Shown in pieces: positions 1-6,939 of a stretch of DNA of 14,022 nucleotides. Each line of letters begins with the position of its first letter. Position 1 is the first letter of the stretch. Both the position numbers and the translations under genes were made by a program. This stretch comes from SZUA-365 sp034002405 (GTDB lineage: Bacteria > Bacteroidota > Ignavibacteria > SZUA-365), in assembly GCA_034002405.1 (NCBI GenBank), contig JAVFAS010000075.1:1-14022 (forward strand), read 5' to 3'. The notes below the pieces were generated by a model that saw only the letters and a list, made by a program, of their open reading frames with translations, did not search any database and was not told the origin of the DNA.

Positions 1-83
1 ACATGATACGTCGCGGCAATGCGTTCGAAAAGTGTATCGCCATCAAACATCCAATGCGTCGTGCGGTTTTTACGAGCTGTCAT
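1..83 (-). CDS. 5' end of an unidentified protein, cut by the window edge
   Basis: On the minus strand an ATG at 83-81 opens a reading frame that stays open to the window edge, giving 27 complete codons starting MTARKNRTTHWMFDGDTLFE. A purine-rich GGGAG lies about 7 bases upstream of the ATG, a good ribosome binding site, and this is the main reason to call it. It is divergent from the lipoprotein gene at 168, so positions 84-167 would hold both promoters. The visible N-terminus is basic and not hydrophobic, so there is no sign of export. The fragment is too short to assign to a family, and it could be a chance frame. Confidence 0.4.
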   Translation of the reverse strand, partial: MTARKNRTTHWMFDGDTLFERIAATYH

Positions 84-96
84 CGATGTGCTCCCG

Positions 97-126
97 TTGC
101 TATCGATATACGGCTCCTGATATCTT
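97..126 (+). promoter_or_regulatory. Possible promoter for the lipoprotein gene at 168
   Basis: TTGCTA (97-102) and TATCTT (121-126) are separated by 18 bases and would start transcription about 35 bases before the ATG at 168. The match to the sigma-70 consensus is only moderate; it is proposed because the divergent gap is short and AT-rich. Confidence 0.25.
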
Positions 127-167
127 GTAATTCAAATAAGTTTTAACGGCTCCCTTAAGGAGGCTTT

Positions 168-632
168 ATGAGGTTTTTGCAGTTGTTCCTCTATTCGTTG
201 ACTGTACTATTGATGGCGTTCTCTTGCGGGGACGAGGATCAAACTGGTTGCGACAACGAACCCTACTATCACACGTTTCAATTCGAATTTCTTCCTGGGA
301 ATTGCGGGAGCATGGAGCGATGTTCAAATTTCCCTCTCCTCATGAGTTATGGTGACGAGACCAAGCGATTTTATGACCCGCTACCAGAACTCGGATACAA
401 GTATCCTTGTCCTGGATGTACACCCGAACCCGTTATCTACGTCCACACGTACACTTTTCAAGGCAAGAGGGGATCAACGGGCGTGACAGCGTCTTGGGAC
501 TGCTACGACTCCGATGGCAACCTAACGCGATCCTGTAGGGCTCCCAAAATCTACATCGCGCCTCAGGTTCCATGCGAGGCATCTCAGACCAATCCAGTAC
601 ATATTATCCCCATGGTTTGTACTTGCTATTAG
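168..632 (+). CDS. Cysteine-rich small lipoprotein of unknown function
   Basis: This 154-residue protein has a classic lipoprotein signal: a hydrophobic stretch from about residue 3 to 18, then the lipobox AFSC with Cys20 as the lipidated residue, followed by acidic GDED. The start is fixed by a perfect AAGGAGG at 157-163. Beyond Cys20 the mature part carries ten more cysteines in about 130 residues, including a CPGC (CxxC) motif and a C-terminal CTCY, enough for five disulfides in an oxidising envelope. I recognise no domain. It is followed after 60 bases by a second lipoprotein gene on the same strand, and the two are probably co-transcribed. The surroundings are AT-richer than the core genes to the right, which fits acquired DNA. 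A surface or periplasmic role is inferred only from the signal peptide. Confidence 0.8.
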   Translation: MRFLQLFLYSLTVLLMAFSCGDEDQTGCDNEPYYHTFQFEFLPGNCGSMERCSNFPLLMSYGDETKRFYDPLPELGYKYPCPGCTPEPVIYVHTYTFQGKRGSTGVTASWDCYDSDGNLTRSCRAPKIYIAPQVPCEASQTNPVHIIPMVCTCY

Positions 633-692
633 TCTACACCCAATCGAGACTTAAACTAAACAAATCCAATAATTCGAAACTTGGAGGAAATA

Positions 693-1493
693 ATGAATTA
701 TTCCAAAGCATCTGTGGCCATCGTTATGGTCTTCTTGATGATAGCCGGAGCGAGTTGTACTGATCCCGGTAGTGCACCGAGCATTAGTCAGGCTCCAAAT
801 GTTTTCAACCCATTCAGCCAGGATGCGAGTGCTGATTTCGACGCATGGATGTCGTCCTCAGTGACAGACAACGATTGGTTCGTGTACACGAAAACCGATC
901 GATCCCAAATCGATTACCAGACGCTGTACGATTTTAGAGATTGTTCTGCGTTTTTCACGACCTCGTCGTACGGGCGAGTTTACCCAGGAGCCGTCCGATT
1001 CGACGGCCAATACCTTCTTGCAGCAGAGGACACCAAATTCTATTCCCTGTACCAAGGGAATCAGGATTTCGATATGGATGGAGCGAACTACATCTGGCAG
1101 ATTGATAGTTCAGCAGAGTTCCCCGCGATAACGGACACCATCATGTCTCCAAGCTCGAGAGTAACCATCACTTCGCACGCTGTGTACGATTCCGTCAGCA
1201 AATCCAGTAACATGGTCGTAACGTGGAGTCCGTATGGCGTGGACGATAATGTCGTCGTAATCACACTACTCAGTACTGATACTACTGCTTCGTCGCCAGT
1301 GTATTACATGGACACCGTAGACGACGATGGTACACACACGATACCGGCATCGACATTCTCAGGCAAGAACAATCAGAAGCTGACACTTTCCGTATCCCGC
1401 GGAAAATACAAAATCGGCAACATGCAGGGTGGGCGCAAATACCTAATGAGCATGTACTCTCAACGAAATGTCGACCTTCGTCTTGTAAACTAA
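693..1493 (+). CDS. Lipoprotein of unknown function, probably beta-rich
   Basis: The best start is the ATG at 693, preceded by GGAGG at 683-687; a TTG at 681 is in frame but would lie on the ribosome binding site. The 266-residue product begins MNYSKASVAIVMVFLMIAGA and has the lipobox GASC with Cys22 lipidated. The mature region is rich in Ser, Thr, Asp, Tyr and Val in short alternating stretches, suggesting a beta-sandwich or beta-barrel-like soluble domain, with only one other cysteine, in RDCSAF. I recognise no catalytic motif. It lies 60 bases after the cysteine-rich lipoprotein and probably shares its transcript. Function cannot be assigned; both genes look like island cargo. Confidence 0.8.
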   Translation: MNYSKASVAIVMVFLMIAGASCTDPGSAPSISQAPNVFNPFSQDASADFDAWMSSSVTDNDWFVYTKTDRSQIDYQTLYDFRDCSAFFTTSSYGRVYPGAVRFDGQYLLAAEDTKFYSLYQGNQDFDMDGANYIWQIDSSAEFPAITDTIMSPSSRVTITSHAVYDSVSKSSNMVVTWSPYGVDDNVVVITLLSTDTTASSPVYYMDTVDDDGTHTIPASTFSGKNNQKLTLSVSRGKYKIGNMQGGRKYLMSMYSQRNVDLRLVN

Positions 1494-1625
1494 CTGAAGG
1501 ATAAATACGCACACTGTCGCGGGTAGCGATGGATTCTTCAAACTCAACTCAATAAAAGCGAAAGTGAAAAATATCGGTGGTCCCAACACCGCTTGTCAAT
1601 AATCTATCTTAGTGTAGGAGAAACA

Positions 1626-1685
1626 TTGCCTCCCTGCAACCATTCTGGTAAAGCACACGGTGCAACATCGTTTTTCATTGGGTAG
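1626..1685 (+). CDS. Possible 19-residue small ORF upstream of a terminator
   Basis: A TTG start at 1626 follows AGGAG by about five bases and encodes MPPCNHSGKAHGATSFFIG before a TAG at 1683-1685. A strong rho-independent terminator follows 30 bases later. A short ORF before a terminator can be a leader peptide, but no regulated gene follows closely and the composition is unremarkable. It is recorded only because of the ribosome binding site. Confidence 0.12.
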   Translation: MPPCNHSGKAHGATSFFIG

Positions 1686-1714
1686 AATCACTCAATCGTT
1701 AGAGCGCACGTTAC

Positions 1715-1756
1715 TATACAGAGTCAACAGCTGCTGGCTCTGTATATTATTTTTTT
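1715..1756 (+). terminator. Rho-independent terminator
   Basis: TATACAGAG (1715-1723) pairs perfectly with CTCTGTATA (1738-1746), and inner bases CAGC/GCTG can pair further. It is followed by TTAT and six Ts (1751-1756). It would end the lipoprotein transcript or a small RNA from the preceding gap. Confidence 0.75.
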
Positions 1757-1855
1757 GCTGCGATTTGAAATAGCCGATCCAATCTTGTATTATACGCCTG
1801 CAATGAGGGACTCGCTTTCTACAGACGCTTAATGTGAAACTTAGGCAAGAAAATT

Positions 1856-2334
1856 TTGCTGGAGACAATAGATAAGACCATCGAACGCGTCCGCCAGCTC
1901 CTCTTTGAACTTACGACAGCCGGCATCCCGACTCAGGTATCAAAAGCCGCCGGCGTCAACGGGGTCACCCTCTGGCAGATCAAGAAGGGCGGTCAGGCCA
2001 CGGTCAGCGAGCGTGTGTTTGACAGCATCTGGGACTTCTGGTCGCGGAACATGCGCCGCCCAGCGGCGAGCCGGCTAATGGCCAGCTAGAGGCCGCTGAG
2101 GCCCCACAGGAAGTCCCAGCGGTCGCCAAGCCTGCGAAGCCAAGAGCGGCCTCCAAGAAGGCCAATACTGTCAAGCAGGTACGGCCGCAAGATGTCGTCA
2201 AGAATGCTGTCGCATCGCGAACCAACGGGGCTGCCAGGCAGCCTGACCTGTCGTCCCTCGTTGCCATGGGCATGATCAACAGGGGCCTTGTGCCGGTCGA
2301 CGTACAGGCCCTCACCGCCCCGCTGGACGGATGA
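1856..2334 (+). pseudogene. Frameshifted helix-turn-helix DNA-binding protein
   Basis: The first frame (1856-2089, TTG start, no clear ribosome binding site) encodes about 60 residues that look like a Cro/LacI-type helix-turn-helix: TQVSKAAGVNGVTLWQIKKG is a recognisable helix-turn-helix segment. At about 2036-2040 the plausible protein moves to the -1 frame. Frame two is open from 2023 to the TGA at 2332-2334 and continues LVAEHAPPSGEPANGQLEAA, then a Lys/Ala/Pro-rich linker and a tail ending TAPLDG. Read as one product it would be about 158 residues. The overlap 2023-2086 has no X-XXY-YYZ slippery heptamer, so programmed frameshifting is unlikely; a one-base insertion or an assembly error is more likely. 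It resembles small regulators of phages and integrated elements, but I cannot name a family. Confidence 0.5.
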
Positions 2335-2393
2335 TCGCCCGATTTCAAGCCCAAGTGGACGAACTGGATGCCGTGACGGGGCTGCTGAAATAG
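2331..2393 (+). CDS. 20-residue ORF coupled to the HTH gene
   Basis: Its ATG (2331-2333) overlaps the TGA (2332-2334) of the preceding frame as ATGA, the arrangement used in translational coupling. It encodes MIARFQAQVDELDAVTGLLK and then TAG at 2391-2393. The sequence could form a single amphipathic helix. It may be a true micro-protein or the stump of a longer downstream gene lost from the element. A plausible terminator follows at 2413-2436. Confidence 0.3.
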   Translation: MIARFQAQVDELDAVTGLLK

Positions 2394-2412
2394 TCACCAC
2401 TTGAGATTGCGA

Positions 2413-2436
2413 AGCCATCAAAGGGGGTGGTTTTTT
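2413..2436 (+). terminator. Probable terminator after the HTH gene pair
   Basis: AGCCATC (2413-2419) can pair with GGTGGTT (2426-2432) using two G-U pairs across a short loop, and is followed by a T run ending at 2436. It is weaker than the terminator at 1715 but correctly placed, 20 bases after the last stop codon. Confidence 0.4.
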
Positions 2437-2458
2437 AATGTCCCCGTTTGGGATGTTT

Positions 2459-2487
2459 AAATCCCCCACCTTTCAGGTGGGGGATTT
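2459..2487. repeat. Perfect 13-bp stem-loop
   Basis: AAATCCCCCACCT (2459-2471) is exactly complementary to AGGTGGGGGATTT (2475-2487) across a 3-base TTC loop. There is no T run on either side, so it is not an ordinary terminator. Very stable isolated hairpins of this kind occur at ends of IS200/IS605-like elements and in REP-like sequences, but no transposase is present. Confidence 0.7.
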
Positions 2488-2626
2488 GGCAGGAACTTCG
2501 TTCATTCCGGTCGACAGATGTTAAAAGATAGTTGTCGTCAGACACGTTTGGCCAGATTCGTACAGTCCCGGATGACTAAGTATGATTTGAAGGTCCGACT
2601 GATGATATTTGTGCCTCATCACAACA

Positions 2627-2678
2627 GAGCCGGCGTCTGACAACACTCTCACCACCTCATGTTGTCAGGCGTCGGCTC
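2627..2678. repeat. 19-bp inverted repeat with 14-base loop
   Basis: Positions 2627-2645 pair with 2660-2678 over 19 positions, all Watson-Crick except two G-T wobbles; the loop is 2646-2659. The core half-site is TCTGACAACA/TGTTGTCAG, and a related GTTGTCGTCAGAC lies near 2532. It could be a recombinase or regulator binding site or a structured RNA. It lacks the R' and R'' boxes of an integron attC site. Confidence 0.7.
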
Positions 2679-2733
2679 GGCGATTTCAAGGGCACCTGGA
2701 CGGCCTCTTGCTCGCCGTCGAAACTGCCCTTAC

Positions 2734-2769
2734 ATTGCTACCAAAACTGCTACCAAAATTGCTACCAGA
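2734..2769 (+). repeat. Three tandem 12-bp repeats
   Basis: Units at 2734-2745, 2746-2757 and 2758-2769 share TGCTACCA with one or two differences between units. Read on the plus strand they encode IATK-TATK-IATR. They lie about 100 bases from the tRNA 3' end, so they may be integrase arm-binding sites or the tail of a decayed integrase reading frame; neither can be shown here. Confidence 0.6.
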
Positions 2770-2807
2770 TGTCCCATGCATGTCCCATCGCAGTTCTTTT
2801 GGCAGAC

Positions 2808-2843
2808 AAAAAGGAAGCGGCCTCAATTGCTTGAAACCGCTTC
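2808..2843 (-). terminator. Terminator of the tRNA-Lys transcript
   Basis: On the minus strand GAAGCGG (2843-2837) pairs with CCGCTTC (2820-2814), with an inner TCAA/TTGA extension, and is followed by CTTTTT. It begins 30 bases after the tRNA 3' end and is correctly oriented to end its transcript. Confidence 0.75.
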
Positions 2844-2872
2844 TGCATTGGGTTTGGGCACTCATGTGCTCG

Positions 2873-2945
<73 letters not shown>

Positions 2946-3245
2946 ACAACAATATTACGGCGCATGCCGGAATTTTCAAAATGCCATGGGGATTTTTTTG
3001 GGGAGTGTTTAAGTTCGCTGTTCCTCCCGAGAAATGCAAGAGCATGCGTTCCGGGCCCTATCCCACGGCTTCGTCCGGCGTCGCTCTGTTCCTCTTCATC
3101 ATCGACGGGCTCGAGGCCGAGTATGATGGCAAGGACGGACCGGTCGATGGCGAGGACGTCGCCGGGCTCCCGCCGCGCCGTCATTCCGATACTGTCATCT
3201 GAATATCCTGTTCGATATATTGGAGCACACTTCCGTGCTTGTGCC
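2946..3245. other. Divergent gap between tRNA-Lys and the sensor kinase
   Basis: About 300 bases. The left end holds the tRNA promoter. The right half is GC-rich and has open frames on both strands, but none has a good start. The minus-strand frame would stop inside the tRNA, and the plus-strand frame leading into the kinase lacks a signal peptide. An AT-rich patch (about 3198-3222) is the likely place for the kinase promoter; no clear boxes were identified. Confidence 0.4.
2952..2979 (-). promoter_or_regulatory. Promoter of tRNA-Lys
   Basis: On the minus strand TTGAAA (2979-2974) and TAATAT (2957-2952) are separated by 16 bases, a near-consensus sigma-70 promoter. Only six bases separate the -10 box from the first base of the mature tRNA, so the start would fall at or within a base or two of G1. 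Confidence 0.65.
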
Positions 3246-6197
3246 ATGAGACCGCCCTCCCGGCATCGTCCACGCTCCCGTGGCGCGATCATCCTTCTCG
3301 CGCTGCTCCTTCCCGTCGCACCGTGCGTGCTTCGCGCGCAACTCCTGCCGTTCCAGCAACTGACGGTGCGGCATGGACTCACTTCGAACTACATCACGGC
3401 GCTCGCGCAGGGCGCGCGCGGACGGCTGTGGATCGGTACCGCGGACGGGATCACGGTGTATGACGGCGACCGCTGCGAGATGATCACGAGAGGGGACGGC
3501 CTCCCCGGTAACTATATCACGCAGCTGTCACGTCGACCCGACGGTGGAATGTATGCTGTCGCGGGGGGACGGGCCGTCGCGATCGCGGATGACGGCACCG
3601 TACGTTCCCTCTCCTTCCACGGCCGTGCCCCGGCTCCCCCGGTCGCGGATCTCGCGACCGGGGCCGATGGCGCCGTGTATGCGATCGCCACGGATGGGCT
3701 GTGGCGTATCGCGCGGGATTCGGCGACTGCGATCCCGGGGACTCGCCGACTTGGTGGCGCGCATTGCCTGCGCTCCGATGCGGCGGGACGTCTCTGGCTG
3801 CTGGATGCGTCCAGGGTGACGATCTTCGATCTCGCGACCCGATCGATCCGATGCGCCGATTCGCTGCCCGGAGCGTATGTCAACAGTTATGGGATCCATG
3901 AGGGTCGCGCCGGCCAGATGCTTGTCTGTACGCGGGACAGCGGTGTCACGGAATTTCGTGACGGACGTGTCCTTCTCCGACACCGCTTCCCGGACGCCCA
4001 ACCGCAGGCCTTGCTTCGTGATGAGGAAGGAACCTGGTGGATCGGTACGACATGCGGCTTGTACTCCGTCCGCGGAACGGAATTCTCGCCCCGCCATGCC
4101 GTCTTCCACGACTTCCGCGACAACGATAGCGGTATCGAAATCAACGTGCTGCTGCTAGACCGCGAACGCAACATCTGGTATGGTTCGGCGGGGATGGGCG
4201 TGGGCTGGCTCGAGGACCGCGCGACCCAGTATTTCCCCGCACGCGATATGACCGGAACCGGGGTGCAGGATAGTCGGGGCCGTCTGTGGCTGGGATCCCA
4301 TCTCGGTATCTGGGAATGCTGGCGCCTCGACGACGGTCGTTGGCGGCGCAGACTGCACGCCCGAGGGGCCCGTTGGCCGTCGGGATATTCCTATCACCTC
4401 CAGGCCATCGCGGACCTGACGCTCATTGTCTCATTCAGCGGTCATGCCATCGCGGCATTCGATATCGCGCGCCCTTCCTCCCCGACCGCGGGATTACGTC
4501 TCGCACGCGTCCTCGCGCCATCCGATGCGCTCCCCGTGCCTGACTCCTTCTGCTTTCTTGTCGATCGGTCGCGACAACTCTGGATGAAAACACGCGCGGG
4601 TGATGTCGCGATCGCCACACTGACGACACCGCCGCGATTGCGAAGACTGCTGTCGCGTCCGCACCCCGACATCCGTGTATTCTTCGAGGATGAAGACGGC
4701 AGCGTATGGATCGGCGGCTATGACGCGCCGCCCGTGGTGTGCGCGGCCCCCGATCCGGCCGCCGCGATCCCGCGACGCCGCGATGATCTCGGACGGCGCA
4801 GCATCCGGGCTTTGCTCCGTAGCGCGGGTCGATTGTGGATCGGGTCGATGACCGGACTGCTTGCGCACGACGGAGATCGATGGGATGTGGTGGATTCGGA
4901 TGATGGACTCCCGAATGAACGCATCTTCGCGCTCGCTTCGGGCCGGGATGGAACATTGTGGCTCGGGACGCAGACTGGTGTGATCGCATACGAACCGCGC
5001 ACGCAGCGGATCAATCCACGGTTCGATCTGAGTGACAGTCCCGTCGGCGCCTGCGGCATGCTGGAGGATGGCACGCTGTGGCTGGCAACCGCGTTCGGAC
5101 TCACGCTGCATGACGAGAATCGGAGCGTCACCGACCGCCACGCCCCACGACCGTTCCTGCGCGCCATGCATGTCAACGACCGTCCCGTGCCATTCGCGGA
5201 CGGCCTCACGCTCAAGGCCATCGAAAACAACCTGCGTTTCGAATTCTCCGTCCCGCACCTGCGCAGCTCGCGCCCGGTGCGCCTCGAATACCGCCTCGAG
5301 GGACGGGATTCGAGCTGGAGCGCCCCGATCGGCGAACGGAGCATTCACTTTCGCGCGCTTCCTCCCGGGGATTACGATCTCCGCGTGCGCGCGCGCAACA
5401 GCGCGGGCATCACCGCCACACCGCTCATGCTGCGCTTTCGCATTCGTCCGCCGCTCTGGGCGGAATGGTGGTTCATCGCCGCGGTGTCCATGCTGCTGCT
5501 CGGCGCGGCCACGACCGCCGTATGGCTACGGTGGCGACGACGGGCGGAAACCGAACGCATGCGCGCGCGCATCGCGGCAGACTTGCACGACGACATCGGG
5601 ACCGGTCTCACGCGCATCGCGATGATGAGCGATATGATGCAGCAACAGGCGGGGATGATCCGCGCGGATCGTGGTGATCGGGATGAGTTGCACGCCGCAC
5701 TCGCCGCGACACTGCGGCGCACCGGTGCCATCGCGCGCGAGTTGATCGAGAATATGAGCGACGTGGTCTGGTCCCTCGATCCGCGAAACGAAGGGGTCCT
5801 GCCCATGGCCGAACGCCTGCGCGTGTTCGCCTACGATCTGACCGAGGCGCGCGAGATCGCGCTGCGTTTCGAAATCGATGACAGTCTGCGGCGGGCGAGG
5901 ACCGGCGCGGAAGTGTCCCGCAGCGTGCTGATGGTGATGAAGGAAGCCCTCACCAACGCCGTGCGCCACGCCACCCCGGCGGCACTGCACGTCCGGTTGC
6001 TTATTTCAGAGTATCATCTCCATTTTTCCATTGAAGATGACGGCGCGGGATTCGACCCCGCGACGACCATTCGTCGCAGTGGGTTGCGGCACATGGAGGA
6101 ACGCATCGCCTCCTGTGGCGGCAGCCTGACGGTGCGGTCACGCCCCGGTGGAGGCACCGTCATCACGGGCAGTGCTCCGCTCCGGATGAAGAACTGA
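3246..6197 (+). CDS. Hybrid-propeller sensor histidine kinase (Reg_prop, Y_Y_Y, HisKA_3, HATPase_c)
   Basis: The 983-residue membrane kinase starts at ATG 3246, chosen because it gives a signal peptide (RHRPRSRG basic part, AIILLALLLPVAPCVL core, cleavage near Ala31); there is no clear ribosome binding site and the frame is open further upstream. Residues about 40-630 form a periplasmic beta-propeller of Reg_prop repeats with recurring GxLWIGTxxG motifs (GRLWIGTADG, GTWWIGTTCG, GRLWLGSHLG, GTLWLGTQTG). A Y_Y_Y domain follows (about 670-735, LEYRLEGRDSSWS), then one membrane helix (about 740-762). The DHp helix carries ADLHDDIGTGL with the phospho-acceptor His781, as in NarX/DesK-type HisKA_3 kinases. 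The ATPase domain has the N box KEALTNAVRHA (Asn904) and G boxes DDGAGFDP and GGGTVITG. It would pass phosphate to the regulator encoded 30 bases downstream. The ligand is unknown; related kinases in gut Bacteroidetes sense glycans, but these have more domains. Confidence 0.93.
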   Translation: MRPPSRHRPRSRGAIILLALLLPVAPCVLRAQLLPFQQLTVRHGLTSNYITALAQGARGRLWIGTADGITVYDGDRCEMITRGDGLPGNYITQLSRRPDGGMYAVAGGRAVAIADDGTVRSLSFHGRAPAPPVADLATGADGAVYAIATDGLWRIARDSATAIPGTRRLGGAHCLRSDAAGRLWLLDASRVTIFDLATRSIRCADSLPGAYVNSYGIHEGRAGQMLVCTRDSGVTEFRDGRVLLRHRFPDAQPQALLRDEEGTWWIGTTCGLYSVRGTEFSPRHAVFHDFRDNDSGIEINVLLLDRERNIWYGSAGMGVGWLEDRATQYFPARDMTGTGVQDSRGRLWLGSHLGIWECWRLDDGRWRRRLHARGARWPSGYSYHLQAIADLTLIVSFSGHAIAAFDIARPSSPTAGLRLARVLAPSDALPVPDSFCFLVDRSRQLWMKTRAGDVAIATLTTPPRLRRLLSRPHPDIRVFFEDEDGSVWIGGYDAPPVVCAAPDPAAAIPRRRDDLGRRSIRALLRSAGRLWIGSMTGLLAHDGDRWDVVDSDDGLPNERIFALASGRDGTLWLGTQTGVIAYEPRTQRINPRFDLSDSPVGACGMLEDGTLWLATAFGLTLHDENRSVTDRHAPRPFLRAMHVNDRPVPFADGLTLKAIENNLRFEFSVPHLRSSRPVRLEYRLEGRDSSWSAPIGERSIHFRALPPGDYDLRVRARNSAGITATPLMLRFRIRPPLWAEWWFIAAVSMLLLGAATTAVWLRWRRRAETERMRARIAADLHDDIGTGLTRIAMMSDMMQQQAGMIRADRGDRDELHAALAATLRRTGAIARELIENMSDVVWSLDPRNEGVLPMAERLRVFAYDLTEAREIALRFEIDDSLRRARTGAEVSRSVLMVMKEALTNAVRHATPAALHVRLLISEYHLHFSIEDDGAGFDPATTIRRSGLRHMEERIASCGGSLTVRSRPGGGTVITGSAPLRMKN

Positions 6198-6227
6198 ACG
6201 TTTGTTCTATTGTGTCTGGCGGATCCG

Positions 6228-6911
6228 ATGATTACCATGGCCCCCATGGAGACAGAATCCCAGGGTGGTGTGATCTCCGTCGCCGTGGTTGACGACGACG
6301 AGGAGGTTCGTGAGAACCTCCGCTGGATGATCGATCATGCCGACGGCTACCGCTGCGCGGGTGTCTATGACAATGGCCACGCCGCCTTGGACGGATTGAC
6401 CGGGCGCGCGACCGATCCGCGGCCCGATGTCGTGCTGATGGATATCGGCCTTCCCGACATGTCCGGCATCGAATGCGTGCGCGAGCTGAAGAAACGCCTG
6501 CCGCGATTGCGCGTGATCATGCAGACGGTCTACAGCGACGACGAAAAGATTTTCGAATCGCTTCGCGCCGGCGCGGTCGGCTACATTCTCAAGAAATCCC
6601 CGCTTCCCCGCTTGCTGCAGGCCGTGGCCGACGCCGCGCAGGGTGGCGCGCCGATGTCGGGTGAGGTCGCGCGGCGCGTGCTCGCCTATTTCCAGGAGCC
6701 CACCGAGGACGCGGACATGGCCAGTCTCTCGCAACGCGAACATGAGGTGCTCGAGGAACTGGTCGAAGGCCGCAGCTACAAGGCCATCGCCGACAAACTC
6801 TTCCTCAGCGTGCACACCGTGCGCTACCATGTCCATCACATTTACGAGAAGCTGCACGTCCGCTCCCGCGCCGAATTCATGGCGAGAATGATGAACCATC
6901 GCAGAAGTTGA
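6228..6911 (+). CDS. NarL/LuxR-family response regulator
   Basis: The 227-residue protein has an N-terminal receiver: acidic pocket D22-D24 (VVDDDEEV), phospho-acceptor Asp72 (VVLMDIGLPD), switch Thr100 (MQTVYSDD) and Lys122 (ILKKSP). A C-terminal GerE/LuxR helix-turn-helix follows at about 166-222 (LSQREHEVLEELVEGRSYKA, then HTVRYHVHHIYEKL). It is the expected partner of a HisKA_3 kinase and begins 30 bases after the kinase stop codon, so the pair is an operon. In-frame ATGs also occur at 6237 and 6246; 6228 is chosen as the first ATG, and none has a good ribosome binding site. Its targets are unknown; the convergent outer-membrane protein genes are neighbours but no operator was recognised. 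Confidence 0.93.
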   Translation: MITMAPMETESQGGVISVAVVDDDEEVRENLRWMIDHADGYRCAGVYDNGHAALDGLTGRATDPRPDVVLMDIGLPDMSGIECVRELKKRLPRLRVIMQTVYSDDEKIFESLRAGAVGYILKKSPLPRLLQAVADAAQGGAPMSGEVARRVLAYFQEPTEDADMASLSQREHEVLEELVEGRSYKAIADKLFLSVHTVRYHVHHIYEKLHVRSRAEFMARMMNHRRS

Positions 6912-6939
6912 TACATGGACCAAACCGCCGAGGTCACCC

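Larger units (their letters stand above)
1494..1855. other. Non-coding stretch between the lipoprotein genes and the HTH gene
   Basis: About 360 AT-rich bases without a convincing gene. It contains an AGGAG at about 1616-1620 ahead of a TTG-started 19-codon ORF (1626-1685), and a strong terminator hairpin at 1715-1756. The terminator lies over 200 bases after the last lipoprotein codon, so the stretch is either a long 3' untranslated region or a separate short transcript. No tRNA-like or riboswitch-like fold was recognised. Confidence 0.4.
2394..2807. other. Repeat- and hairpin-rich non-coding stretch beside tRNA-Lys
   Basis: No supportable gene lies here. The stretch holds, in order, a terminator-like hairpin with six Ts (2413-2436), a perfect 13-bp stem-loop (2459-2487), a 19-bp inverted repeat (2627-2678) and three tandem 12-bp repeats (2734-2769). 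Frames running rightwards from 2609 and 2659 only stay open by reading antisense through the tRNA and are not credible as whole genes. The clustering beside a tRNA 3' end fits the attachment end of an integrated element. Confidence 0.5.

Noticed and set aside
2023..2086. Programmed -1 frameshift joining the two HTH frames
   Set aside because: No X-XXY-YYZ slippery heptamer occurs in the open overlap; mutation or sequence error is simpler.
2459..2678. Integron attC sites at the two hairpins
   Set aside because: Neither stem has the RYYYAAC and GTTRRRY end boxes or the offset unpaired bases, and no integron integrase is seen.
2964..3245. N-terminal extension of the sensor kinase from 2964
   Set aside because: It would bury the clear signal peptide that begins at 3246 and begins within the tRNA promoter region.
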